Assembly (NCBI RefSeq): GCF_021869535.1
Contig: NW_026262648.1
Location: forward strand, 3,557,794-3,621,793
DNA: 64,000 nucleotides
DNA from: Mytilus californianus
Lineage: Eukaryota; Mollusca; Bivalvia; Mytilida; Mytilidae
Reading direction: 5' to 3'
Below the pieces are notes generated by a model. That model ran no database searches and had not been told where the DNA came from. It was given only the letters and a program-made list of their open reading frames with translations. Positions 26,290 to 37,511 of this stretch are shown in pieces (position 1 is the first letter of the stretch; every line of letters starts with the position of its first letter). A program made the position numbers and the translations under genes.

Positions 26290-26605
26290 CTGTTGCCAAG
26301 TATCTCAATGTTAGTGATAACCGCTGTGATACAGGTACTATATTGGAACTGCTCTTTGTAATACTGTCTTTTACCATATCCCAAAGGTAGGCAAATTGCT
26401 GCGGACTGACTCTCAGAAAGTTGCGAAAAGAATCACTGTCTTCGTTTGACAATTTTTTGAGCAGAGTTTGGCAAACACCCAGATCTGCTCTTCTTGCCAA
26501 CCATGGTTTTGTCCAATTCCGCTTAACCTTTTTCTTTCGTCTTTTAACGTTAGCGGCAATAGCAGCAACGATGTATATCAAGGCTCTCTTCCGCTTACTT
26601 TTCAT
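26290..26605 (-). CDS. HARBI1-like: PIF/Harbinger transposase, first exon
   Basis: The exon begins at a Met followed by a basic stretch (KRRKKKVKRNWTKPWLARR). It continues with LGVCQTLLKKL, FRNFLRVSPQQFAYLWDMV and SQRLSLTLRYLATG. This is the N-terminal helical region of PIF/Harbinger nucleases (RPWL.RR...G....LL.EL, FLRM....F..LL..V, LRFLATG). A donor ACAG|GTACAT follows at 26288-26289. Splicing removes ~1.3 kb and restores the expected LATG-ESYRS continuation; reading straight on gives a spurious end. Harbinger enzymes cut DNA with an RNase-H-like DDE domain, which is not seen here. It may be a transposon copy or a domesticated gene. The intact reading and clean splice sites suggest it is recent or functional, but it is incomplete in this window. 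Confidence 0.88.
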
Positions 26606-29014
26606 GTTGTAACTTTTCCGTTTTTTGAAAATGGTGAAAGATGACGTTTTCGGATAGATGACGTAATGGTCATCAATTCATGACGTCATAATGATTATGA
26701 CATAATTTGTGTGATGAGACGATCACGGAGATTCGTGTAGTTTTATTTCTTAGCTCACCTCTCCCCAAAAGGTCATGCGAACTGTTGCCATTAGTTTGCA
26801 TCCGGTGTTCACCGTCGTCTGTCTGTCCACTTTTCACATTAAGTCAATCTTCTTGTTTGAAACAACTGGGCTAGATGGAACCATATTTTGGTGGAATAGT
26901 CCTTGGAAACGGGTTTTGACATTCATTAGATGTCAAATGATAATTTTTATTTAGGCTTTTTTTTTTTTCAGGTGTCAATTTTTTTCAGTTTGAAAGGTTT
27001 TTTACAATCTTTTCTTGGCTTCTTTAAATCAGATGAGCGATTACAGGCTCCACGGAGCCTCTGGTTAAAATTCATTAACCAATCACCAATCATTAATTCA
27101 ATTATATTTGTTTAAATTTTTATAAAATAATCGCCGATTGCTTGCCGTATAGACAGTTAAGTTGCTGCGTTTAGAAGAATAAAAGCACCTGCTCAAATCT
27201 GTTCAAAATCGAATGGAAAATCGTATCGTGTGAACAGAATGCTGTACGATTTACCTGTGCGACGGTATCAAATTGGATGGAAAATCGAAAGGAAAATCGT
27301 ATCGTGTAAACGCACCTTTAATGTGTATGCTCCGCCCATTGATCGCATAATCTGATTCCATGTAGAGCATAGTTGTGCTTTCTTAAGATGGAGCCTGGCA
27401 TAAGAATATTTGTAGATACAACTGGTGAGAAAATCGAGCAAAAACGCTAGCAAATGAGTGGTGATAGATGTGCGTAAAGCTGATGAATTCATTATAAAAT
27501 AAATTTACCAAATTTAAGCCAAAAGCATTTTTAAAAGTTCAAATCCACACAAAAACAGTACACACACATTTAATGTCAGAGCCTCGCATTTCCCCGTTTC
27601 TAAGCCTCATCCTTATATCGTTGATATGTCAAGTCAATGCACTATTATTGTATATATCTGGCAGCCAGTAGTATCCAAGCATACATGATTGGATAAGTTA
27701 AAGGTCATAACCTTTATCTGCTCTCTGGATGCTAACAGGTGTTCGAGAAATTGACAACTTTATAAACAAGTTGCTTTCTTTAAGGATGTTCGCTTCTCTT
27801 GTTTTTGACATTTCGTCAGATATTCGGAATCCTCTAGTTTTATCCATGTAGTGCCAATAACAATTTTGCCTGCTAACACTTACTTTTCTTTTCATAATTT
27901 TATAACATATTGTTTAAAAAGCCATTTTTGAAAATTTTATATAATCCTTGTTATTTTTTCATAGTTTTTGAAAGAAAAAAAGGTGCCAATGTTAGATATA
28001 TGAAAAATCTAGAGAGAAACATTTTCCGCCAAATTTTCAATGGCTTATATCTAGAAAACAAGCATACAGACCCTTCATTTTTTCTGCTTTTTTAGTTCCT
28101 TTATTTATATACTATAAATTTATAACAATCTTTCAAAAAGCTTGTTATTTTTAAACAGAGTATCAAACATCCGAAAAAAAAAAGAAAAGAAATACATGAA
28201 CCCGAGACAGCTGACTGGTCACTAAAACATTGTTGCTGAATTTTTGTTTGCTTTTGAATTGAAATAGTTGACTATGAATAGAATAAGGTAATGATGATGC
28301 TAAAACACCTATATTGAAAATATGTAATTCTGTGTAAATTCTTGCACAAGTCAATTGAAAGCAATGTTTGATAGTTATGAATAGAAAAGTGTATATTTAT
28401 TGCTACTATTTGAATTTACATTTTAAGGCTTCACTAATTTATTTATTACTTGGGAGTGTACATCATTTTTTCATAATCCTATTGCAAATCCCAGTTTCTG
28501 CAACCCGGATTTCTAATGCAAATTGCACAAATCAATCGCAATATAAATATAAGCACTCAGTTTGCTTCATAATCTGGATGCATTTATTTAAAAACATCTA
28601 TCATATCTCCATATTTTGTTTCCTGGATGCCTTCAATTATTCTTATACTCGTTATTGAAGCTGTCTTTACTCATGGTTGATATTGTATAGATAATTTAAA
28701 GTCCAATTTCCGTGTTAAGAGAAACCCTGTGGCATGCAACTTGTAAGAAAGTTTCGTTTATTTGTCTTGAGAGTAACACACAGCTTCATTAGGATCTCTT
28801 ATATATATTCACAATTATTTTGGTCTCATAAAATATCTCAAATTTTAAGGATTTCCTGAAGTTACTTTAATCAATCATGATATTCTACAGGAAAACTTGG
28901 TTTTGAAGAACATCTTATTTTGAGAAGTTTTATGAATACCTGAACATTCTCTCAAAAGAACTAATTAATATAAAAAGATATGTAGATATAAAAAAGATAT
29001 CAGGATTAGAATGT
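26606..29014. other. Non-coding stretch with repeat relics
   Basis: No gene is recognised. At 26752-26900 there is a common bivalve repeat (TTAGCTCACCT, CCGTCGTCTGTCTGTCC). At 27195-27310 a segment with GAATGGAAAATCGTATCGTG is repeated within ~90 bases. Confidence 0.5.
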
Positions 29015-29220
29015 TGTACGCCAGATGAGAGTATAGGCTACGAAAGACTCATCAGTGACGCTCGAATAAAAAAAGTTAAAAAGGCCAAATAAAGTACAAA
29101 GCTGAAAGGAATTGCAGACACAAAATATCGAAACAAAGGTTTTGCCGAATACATCTAAGTTAATATATTCCTGGGGTAGGAAATCCTTAGCATTTCGAAA
29201 ATGTCAAAGTTTATAATAGG
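29015..29220 (-). repeat. Dispersed mussel repeat (CTGATGAGTC family), single copy
   Basis: On the minus strand: TTCGAGCGTCACTGATGAGTC, then CATCTGGCGTAC. It belongs to the same family as 16125-16330 and the array at 53.4-55.0 kb, but is diverged between the two landmarks. Confidence 0.8.
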
Positions 29221-31304
29221 ACAGTCACTCAAAAAAAGGAAAAGACAAGAGAAACAGCTTAAGGTCAGAAATGTTTAAGTAATGATGACCATGCTTGAAA
29301 GTCACATGTCAAGCTCTTACTGTCGTGTCCTGAATCTAGATAAGAAAAGCGAAATTTCATATTCGCGAGTGAAATTGATATTTATGCATGCGCGTGTTTT
29401 TTGGCGCAAGAAATAGTAAATAGAAAGCATACGCACTGATACTCTGGATAAGAATACGCATTTGCATCAACACATATTTTAATCTTGGCTCAAATCTAAT
29501 GTTTAATAGTTGAATTCGGATGTCAAACTACCTACCTCAAGTGTTTTGACTCCGAATTCATTTCCATTTAATCCGGAATTTGTGTAAACGCAAACCGATA
29601 GTGTGTCGTGTGAACAGGGTGATATATAATGTAAATGAACCAAGACGTGTATGATAGCTGGTCAACAAAATGAATACAATTTTCAAAATCGTTCCATATT
29701 GCAAAGGTTTAAATGCTATTAGGTTGAACTATTAAAAACAAAAACAAAAAAGAATTGAAATTTAATTATTAACATACATTCCTGTTAATGAATCTGTTCC
29801 GAAAATTTAGAATATAATATCAATAAACACAACCGTCAAGTATTTACTGATGGACATTTTATTAATCAAATCAATATCTTCTTAAACTCTAGCATCCACT
29901 ATATGAATATATTGCTATACAAAATATAAGCAGAGACTTATAAATCCATACTAAAACAGTATAAAAAATTAACGGTAGTAATTAAATTTTTTTATGATTA
30001 TTGTAAAATATTAATTACATTTTTTTGTGAGATGCAAGGATTTAAAATCCTTGTGAATCGATACCATGCAAGTATTTTTTCATTCACTACCGTTTAAAAT
30101 TTAGATACCAACTTATGTATACGCATCCCTGATCATTGGTGCTCATATGTTGCATATAATTTTCATAAATGTATTCACTGTTTAAACCTATATATACGCG
30201 TATATATAACATGTTTAATTATATTCTATTAAGGATAAAGGAGTAGGGCCACGAAGGGTTAAAAAAGGCCCTGTCTCAGAAATTGACGAAATTAATGCAG
30301 AAGGATCACTAACTAGTGTAGTTCATAAAACGATAACCATTAGACATGTAAATGTGTTTGTTTAATTTTCCAGGGCGTCAGAAATGACCAAAGTACAATG
30401 GTATTTTAGCCATTTGCGCGTAACGTTAAAATTGTTTTCATTAACGTTCTAGTAACTTTATAATTATTTTACAACAAGAATTTTTTTACAAAATATTTCT
30501 TGAATCTCGTCCATATATCTTGTTTTTTTAACTTCATTTACAGAAACTTACTAATATTAAGGTTTAAGCTGCACATAAGTTCTTCAGTTAAATTTTGTAT
30601 AAGTGGCCCGAATACTCGTTTTCTGTATTGATATTCACGAAATAGAAATTGCAGAGACTATGTAAACAAACATAATTCTATAGCATAGAGTAGATTAAAA
30701 GTCATAAAGGATTTTTAAACATAAGCAATGAATGTCTTCTATTAGGCAGACGGAAATTTGGTTGAAAGCTGTAAAATATCTTGGCGAGCGAAGTACAGTA
30801 GTAAAAAAGTACGAGGATAGTTGATCACACTACATCATCTAATTTGTATATGGAAAGAAAACCATAATTCACTTAAACACAGAAAAGTTAATTTTCTAGT
30901 AAAGAAGTAAAAGATGAAAAAAAGATAAAGATAAACATTGTGTATAGACAGTACATAGCATTACATGTACTTCAATAATCATAGAACACATTATAATTGT
31001 ACAAAAGTCATCAGACACCAGAACCACACGTGTACTCATAAACATCATTCTCATTCCGGAGGATTACATGCTTACTCTCAAAGCAACATTCAGAATTAAA
31101 CACTCGAATGAACAATAGTTTCATATGATACTGCCATGCATACGTCACCGACCACATCACATAGTACTGCTATCTCTAATTGTACCTGAAGCGCATGAAA
31201 TAGGTTGTCATCAGTAAAAATTGAAATATAATTCTTTCAAATGGTTTAATGAATCTTTTTTATATTTTCCCAGAACTTTTTTACTAGACAAAGTAATAGT
31301 TTAA
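29221..31304. other. Non-coding stretch
   Basis: No coding signal. A common short bivalve repeat begins at about 30235 (GGATAAAGGAGTAGGGCC). A short inverted pair TTAACGGTAGT (29970) / ACTACCGTTTAA (30087) is too weak to call. Confidence 0.5.
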
Positions 31305-31988
31305 AGGCAGTGGCTATTTTCCCGGCGCCGCCAAAATTGAAAATATGCTATTTTAACAACTCTCGGTAAGAGGAAGCCAGCATGCCAGTAAAAAGATTTT
31401 GTTTACAGATATGCAATTCAAAACTGACTATTATTTCAAACTAAATTTAATTTAAACATTTTTGATTTTGAAGCTATGTGATTGATTTTTTTAGACTGGA
31501 TAACGTTTTTATCAAATCGATATGCTATTAGATTTTTGTCTTTCATTTTTTTTTACAGCATAGTGTATTCTTATGCATACATGTAGCATTAGACTGATTT
31601 TAGAAGTAAACTACATGTTTTGATATGATTTCATTGCTACAAATGGATGCTCAATAGTTTTTATTTTTATTCCTTTTTACAATTTTATTTTTACTTGGAC
31701 TCATAAATGTTTTTAAACGACTATATGAATCACAAATATTGTGACATTTATCTTATTCAACTATATGTCTAATAATAATTTGATTCTTTTATGTTGACAA
31801 TGCACATTTTCGTAGTATTTTTCACAAGTAAATATTAAAATTCACTCTTTACAAAGAACCAGCAAAATAACAAATTCACTATATTGCCGGCGCCGGCAAA
31901 ATAGTCATTGCTATCGAAATATGCTCTTTTGCTTGTTTTAATTAGGACAACAAAATAGCATATTTTCTATTTAAAATAGCCACTGCCT
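31305..31988. mobile_element. 684-bp non-autonomous DNA element (MITE) with target duplication
   Basis: The ends are inverted repeats: AGGCAGTGGCTATTTT at the left, AAAATAGCCACTGCCT at the right. It is bounded by AGTTTAA on both sides (31298-31304 and 31989-31995), a 7-bp (perhaps 8-bp) target duplication of the size seen with hAT-type elements. Subterminal GGCGCCG and GCCGGCGCCGGC boxes and ATATGCTATTTT repeats lie inside both ends. There is no coding sequence, so it must be moved by another element's transposase. Confidence 0.88.
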
Positions 31989-32464
31989 AGTTTAAAAAAC
32001 TAAGATATTTGACAGAATACTCATTCTCAGTTGTCCATTATGGACGCTTTCATTTAGCGATTTAGCTATATTCAATTAAATCTATCCGACTTTTGCATGT
32101 TTCTATCAATTACGTTTTAGAAGAACAAATACTTTTATTATTTTTATGAATTCGTGTTCTCGTTAAAGGGGCATTAGCTACGATTTTCTTGTTCAATCAT
32201 TACTGAAAGTGAAATACTGAAATAATAATTCGCTTTTAGCAGCCAGTTTGGTTCAGTTTTGTCAAAATAATCAAAGAAACATCGCTAATGATTATTCACT
32301 TGCAAGTGGATAATTCGACCTCATTAAATCCGTATTCATGCAAAGTTCAATTGAACCCCTTAGCTAGAGATAGGTTACGCATGCACTAGGCGTGGTCAGG
32401 TATTAAAAGAAAAAAAAATATCAACATTGAAACAAGGGTAAATCATTTGGTTGACTGATTCGAT

Positions 32465-32897
32465 CTACAAAAACTCATTCTTATACAGATAAAAACGATC
32501 ATCAACATATTGATTTAACATATAATACCAAATCAAACTTACCTCATCAAGTAATGTGATAAACACACCAAAGAATAACAGGACCACATCAAATACTGAA
32601 ACAAAAACATCATGAAGTGTAAAATCGTCAAATTTTGAAACATCATTACGTAATATTAAAGCCATATAAAGAATTGGTAAATCATCATTACGAAATAACA
32701 AAACCACATCATGTAATGAAACAACTACATTACGTTAAGTCACATACACATTAAATAATGTTAAAACCATATTGCCTAATGACACAACCACATTAAATAA
32801 TGATGAAACCACATCGAGTAATGAAAAAGCTATATTAAGTAATGACAAAACTATATCAAGTCAATACGAACCCATATCGTGGAATATCGAAATATCA
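32465..32897. repeat. ~20-22-bp minisatellite, left part
   Basis: Irregular units near ACCACATCAAGTAATGACAAA. The same sequence resumes at 45223-45340, on the other side of the 12.3-kb composite insertion. This shows that the insertion split one minisatellite. Confidence 0.85.
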
Positions 32898-32901
32898 TTA
32901 A

Positions 32902-33220
32902 GGTTGCACTTTGTCAATACAGCTATATCTCAAACCACGCCTCTTTTGGGGAGATATACAGTGGCGGATCCAGAACTTTTCATGAAGGGGGGGGGGGGGC
33001 GTTGACTGACCTAAGGGGGGGCCCGCTCCAGTCATGCTTCAGTGGTTCCCTATATATTCAACCAAATTTTTCTCACAAAAGGGGGGGAGGGCCTGGATCC
33101 GCCTATGATATAGAATATTCATAGATAAATAATTTTGTTTACAAACTGGATCCCAGTTATGATCTCTATGTTTCATCTTATAGAGACATAACTTGGGAAT
33201 GTTACCAGTAAATATACATA
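32902..33220 (+). repeat. Direct repeat 1, left part (interrupted)
   Basis: It aligns to 44771-44937 once a 149-bp MITE (32959-33107) is removed. It breaks at 33220, where a Naiad copy is inserted, and continues at 38711-38995. The intact counterpart at 44771-45218 serves as the empty site for both insertions. Confidence 0.9.
32959..33107. mobile_element. 149-bp MITE with GGCGGATCCAG inverted ends
   Basis: The left end is CAGTGGCGGATCCAG and the right end CTGGATCCGCCTATG: inverted repeats with two mismatches. ATATA flanks both sides. The other copy of the host repeat (44771 on) lacks the element and has a single GATATA there, which proves the insertion. The interior has two G-runs of 7 or more and no coding capacity. 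Confidence 0.9.
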
Positions 33221-33790
33221 TCGGAATGCGAATACATATGTTCAAACTCTTTTAGGTCATTTTTTAGTAGCAACAAACAAAAGAGCTATGTCAATTGGAC
33301 ATGCTTTGATACTATATCTGCCCTTGAATTTTTACTTGATAACATTTCTGTTCGCTTTGGAGATTCCGTATATCGTCAAGTTATCGGAATTCCAATGGGG
33401 ACTAACTGTGCACCACTTATTGCGGACCTTTTTTTGTATTGTTATGAGTTGCAATTTATGACTAAAATCAGCAAAGACCCATCGAAACAACATCTGATAC
33501 AAAAATTTAACAATACTTTTAGATATTTGGATGATATATTGGCTCTCAATAATGACGACTTCAGTATGTATACTAAAGAAATTTATCCTGTTGAACTTAC
33601 TTTAAATAAAGCTAATACTAACAATGACCACTGTCCTTTCCTCGATCTTGATATCTATATCATTAACGGGAAGCTTAATACAAAAATTTATGATTAAAGA
33701 GATGATTTCTCATTTCCTATCGTTAATTATCCATTTTTAGATGGTGACGTTCCCTTGTCACCATCTTATGGTGTTTATATATCTCAACTT
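33221..33790 (+). pseudogene. Naiad copy F (older, plus strand), left part: RT
   Basis: A 5'-truncated Naiad that starts in the RT at SECEYICSNSF and continues through IPMGTNCAPLIADLF, the catalytic block FRYLDDILAL and FLDLDIYIINGKLN. A TAA at 33695-33697 interrupts after KIYD, where other copies read KIYDKRDDF. Coding continues to VYISQL at 33790 and is then cut by the antisense copy A. It resumes at 37686. The homopolymer before YCYELQF has seven Ts (33429-33435), keeping the frame. Confidence 0.93.
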
Positions 33791-34309
33791 AAAATTGAGA
33801 ATGGAAATGGGGAATGTGTCAAAGAGACAACAACCCGACCATAGAACAGACAACAGCAGAAGGTCACCAACAGGTCTTCAATGCAGCGAGAAATTCCCGC
33901 ACCCGGAGGCGTCCTTCAGCTGGCACCTAAACAAATATATATACTAGTTCAGTGATAATGAACGCCATACTAAACTCCAAATTGTACACAAGAAACTAAA
34001 ACTAAAAATAATACAAGACTGACAAAGGCTAAAGGCTCCTGACTTGGGACAGGCGCAAAAATGCGGCGGGGTTAAACATGTTTATGAGATCTCAACCCTC
34101 CCCCTATACCTCTAGCCAATGTAGAAAAGTAAACGCATAACAATACGCACATTAAAATTCAGTTCAAGAGAAGTCCGAGTCTGATGTCAGAAGATGTAAC
34201 CAAAGAAAATAAACAAAATGACAATAATACATAAATAACAACAGACTACTAGCAGTTAACTGACATGCCAGCTCCAGACTTCAATTAAACTGATTGAAAG
34301 ATTATGTCT

Positions 34310-34380
34310 TCATCAAATGAATATCAGGCACAATCCTTCCCGTTAGGGGTTTAGTATCATACCATCATAACATATATGAG
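34310..34380 (-). promoter_or_regulatory. SECIS-like element in 3' UTR of Naiad copy A
   Basis: In element orientation: ATGA (34365-34368), 12 bases, AAA (34350-34352) beside a CCC...GG mini-stem, then TGAT with TGA at 34324-34326. GGTATGAT after ATGA(T) pairs with ATTGTGCC before TGA, allowing G-U pairs. This is the AUGA/AA/UGA k-turn layout of eukaryotic SECIS elements, and the AUGA-to-AA distance is typical. The extra apical stem points to type II. It lies 62-106 bases after the stop codon of the RT frame. Confidence 0.8.
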
Positions 34381-34429
34381 AAGAACATAACCCGTGTCAT
34401 GCCAACAACTGGTTTTTAAATAAATGTGT

Positions 34430-35168
34430 TTAGTGCCGATGCAAAGACCCTATAAGTGAATCAATATTAACGCCAAAATATGCAATCTTTAATGACCTGA
34501 CAACAGTATCGTAACTATATCCCTTCTTAATAAGTCTATTTAAAGGTTTTGTTAGCTTCAGAGGTGAATACTGACATTTTTGTGCTTTATAAAGAATATT
34601 TCCATAAAAAATTGGATGTGAAATACCTGAACGTATAAGAAGTCTGCATGTTGAGCTATATTTACGAATGATGTCCTTATACCGATGATAAAATTTAGTA
34701 AATGTTTTGACTAGTTTGTGATATCGAAAACCCTGGTGTAATAATTTTTCAGTAATACATAAATTTCTCTCGTTAAAATCTAAAACATTGTTACATACAC
34801 GAGCGAATCGTACAAGTTGAGATATATAAACACCGTAAGATGGTGACAAGGGAACGTCACCATCTAAAAATGGATAATTAACGATAGGAAATGAAAAATC
34901 ATCTCTTTTATCATATATTTTAGTATTAAGCTTTCCGTTAATGATATAGATATCAAGATCGAGGAAAGGGCAGTGGTCATTGTTAGTAATAGCTTTATTT
35001 AAAGTAAGTTCAACAGGATAAATTTCTTTAGTATACACACTGAAGTCGTCATTATTGAGAGCCAAAATATCATCCAAATATCTAAAAGTATTATTAAATT
35101 TGTGTATCAGATGTTGTTTCGATGGGTCTTTGCTGATTTTTGTCATAAATTGTAACTCATAGCAATAC
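34430..35168 (-). CDS. Naiad RT, C-terminal part after a one-base frameshift
   Basis: It continues the RT in the next frame: YCYELQFMTKISKDPSKQ, the catalytic FRYLDDILAL (YLDD codons at 35069-35080), FLDLDIYIINGKLN, then ERNLCITEKLLHQGFRYHKL and the thumb-like end SLKIAYFGVNIDSLIGSL, with a stop at 34430. The shift is explained by eight Ts on the coding strand (A8 at 35169-35176) where copies F (33429-33435) and D keep the seven-base frame. This could be replication slippage or an assembly error. The open frame seems to start further upstream at 35257, but those ~29 residues are out-of-frame translation of the sequence before the slip. Confidence 0.9.
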
Positions 35169-37511
35169 AAAAAAAAGGTCCGAAATAAGTGGTGCACAGT
35201 TAGTCCCCATTGGAATTCCGATAACCTGACGATATACGGAATCTCCAAAGCGAACAAAAATGTTATCTAGTAAAAATTCAAGGGCATATATAGTATCAAA
35301 GCATGTCCAATTGACATAGTTTTTTTGTTTATTGCTACTAAAAAATGACCTAAAAGAGTTTGAACATATATATTCACATTCTGACTTTTTAAATGCCCAT
35401 TTAATTAGGTGTGTGAATTTTTTCTTAATGAGAATGTGAGGCAATGTGGTATATAGGGTAGAAAAATCAAAACTTTGAACAGATTCAAAATCACCAATAT
35501 ATGCATGTAATTTATCAAGTACTTCCAACGAGTTCTTGACACTCCAAAAGTAATTAATTCCACTATTTTCGAAGGCCTTATTTGAACAATTTATTATCCG
35601 GTTTTTGATTGTACCAAGTGTACTGGTAAGAAGAATAGACAATTTAGTAGTGGAACAATGGCTTGAAGACGAAATGAATCTATATTTGTAAGGTGTTTTG
35701 TGTAGCTTCGGAAGCCAATACATAGTTGGGACTTTCATTGTATTTGGTTCTGCTTGTAAAGCGGTAGCTAAAAGTTTATGTTTGTTACATATGTCGTTTT
35801 CTGAAAATGGAGTCAGTTGGAATGTTGGTGAATTGGTGATTTCTTTTTTCAGAACCTCAATGTAAAATTTACGTCAAACAATAATAATATTATAAGCAGC
35901 TTTATCGGCCGGGACAAAAACAAATTCCTTGGCTAGTTCTTTTAGTTTATGTTTGATACGAGAAATAGGTTTATTGTGGTTATTGTTAAGAGTAAAATGT
36001 TCTTTAAAATGTTGAATACGTATATCAACTATGTTCATTACTGATTTAAAAAAAGAGTCCAAAGATTTTTTGTCAGCTTTTTCCCGTTTTATCCATTTCA
36101 AACAGTAAGTATGGAGTGAGTCGTGGATGATATTACGACACCCATTCCAATTAATAATTGACGGGAGACGATATTTAGGTCCTTTACTGAGGAATGATTT
36201 TAACTCTCGGTCTAGAACGATGTTAAGATCTCCTGTTATAACATGGGAAATGGGTCCATAAATGTATTCGGAATTACTGCAATTACATGAAGTAGGTGTA
36301 TTTTCAGTGATATTAACATCTTTACACAATTGGCTATAATTAAACACAAATTTCCGGGTAGATTTCTTGTAAATATAACAAATAAGAGGGAGCTCAGTAT
36401 TATCAAAATATCCCGGAATTTGTTCTTTAACAGAATGGTCGTTAAAAATACCGGCAATATTTACAAAATCAAAACCTTTATTGACATACTTTATTTTAAT
36501 AAACTGTTTTTTATGATCTTCAGGGCGATCAATTTTGGGAAACAGTTTAGAATAACAATATGCCAGTATAATTTGAACGATTTCATACTTAGGACTGCTA
36601 TATGAAATTGTGTTGCAATCCTCTAAAATTTTAATTAACTTATTAACCGGTAATGAACAGAGCTTTGTTAACAGATAATGTCTGCCGTTGTTTTTTGAAA
36701 TAGAAATTAGGTCCAAAATATTGGTATGATTGGTCCGAAATTTTCTTTGATTGCGATTTTTTCTACGACCATGAGAACGGTTTTTACGAACAGTTTTAGA
36801 AACTATATCCAAAATGTTAACAGAATCGGTTCTTGATATATTACCAATTCCCATGATATTATCATTAAGACCGAGAGGGTAGACTGTCTGTAATTTTTTA
36901 ATCCAATTTAATTCAATTATTTTCCGCGATCGTACAAACTTTGAATGAGATTCACCAGGCTGCTTATTTACTACTTCTAAAGGTTGAACTGCTAAATATT
37001 TAATAGGATGATTGTGCTTCTTAAGGTGTTGATAAATGATAATTTTGAATTTATTGGGTCTTTTAAAACGATACAGATGTTCTTGAGTGCGTTTAGATAA
37101 ATATCGTCCAGTTTCACCTACGTACTGAATACCGCATCCCGGTTTGTTTCATGTGAGTAAATAAATTATACTGTTTGTTTTTCAAGTTATATCAGTTTCA
37201 AAATTTAAAGAAAATGTGCGACCATTAAACGTGGACCTTACCGTATTGTTGGTGGAAAGACGGGGACATGTAAGTCATTTTTTGGCATGACACTTATCGA
37301 TAGAAGGGTAACCACGATTTTTATTGTTAAAAATGTTAGCGATGGTAGTATTTTTAGATAAACAATTTTGAAGATTGAGACGTGTAGATACCCTTTGAAC
37401 GAGTTTAGTATTTAATATTTTTCCATTTCTAAGTTTCATATTTGTTTTTTGTTTGTGAATTATATTAGAAAGGAGCAAAGACTGACGTCCAGAATATGAA
37501 CCAGTATACAA
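35157..37511 (-). CDS. Naiad endonuclease-RT selenoprotein, N-terminal part with four UGA codons
   Basis: The frame starts at Met 37511 and stays open to 35157 except for four UGAs: 37275-37277, 37182-37184, 37149-37151 and 35874-35876. There is no UAA or UAG. The first three read CHAKK-U-LTC, DIT-U-KTN and YLLT-U-NKPGC, the spacing of the zinc-finger cysteines that precede the GIY-YIG core (CGIQYVGETGRYLSKRTQEH). The fourth reads NIIIV-U-RKFYIEVL. Later landmarks are the CxC motif (SCNC, codons at 36279-36287), the RT fingers (MYWLPKLHKTPYKYRF), motif A (SFDFSTLYTTLPH) and IPMGTNCAPL. Selenocysteine insertion would give an uninterrupted enzyme that nicks target DNA and reverse-transcribes its own RNA. 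The break at 35157 is a frameshift, not a natural end. Confidence 0.88.

Noticed and set aside
35178..35257. N-terminal extension of the C-terminal RT frame (MFALEIPYIV...)
   Set aside because: It is the out-of-frame reading of the sequence before the A8 slip. The true upstream continuation is the other frame.
36330..36605. 91-codon open frame antisense to the Naiad coding region
   Set aside because: Shadow of the coding strand; no motif.
35874..37277. Treating the four in-frame UGAs as ordinary pseudogene stops
   Set aside because: Only UGA occurs, at cysteine-type positions, and the same sites are UGA in separate copies. A SECIS-like hairpin is in the 3' UTR.
33221..37511. Alternative genetic code (UGA = Trp) to explain the UGAs
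   Set aside because: Trp in the same frame is coded by UGG and three UGAs fall in a cysteine-finger context. The rest of the window looks like ordinary nuclear metazoan DNA.
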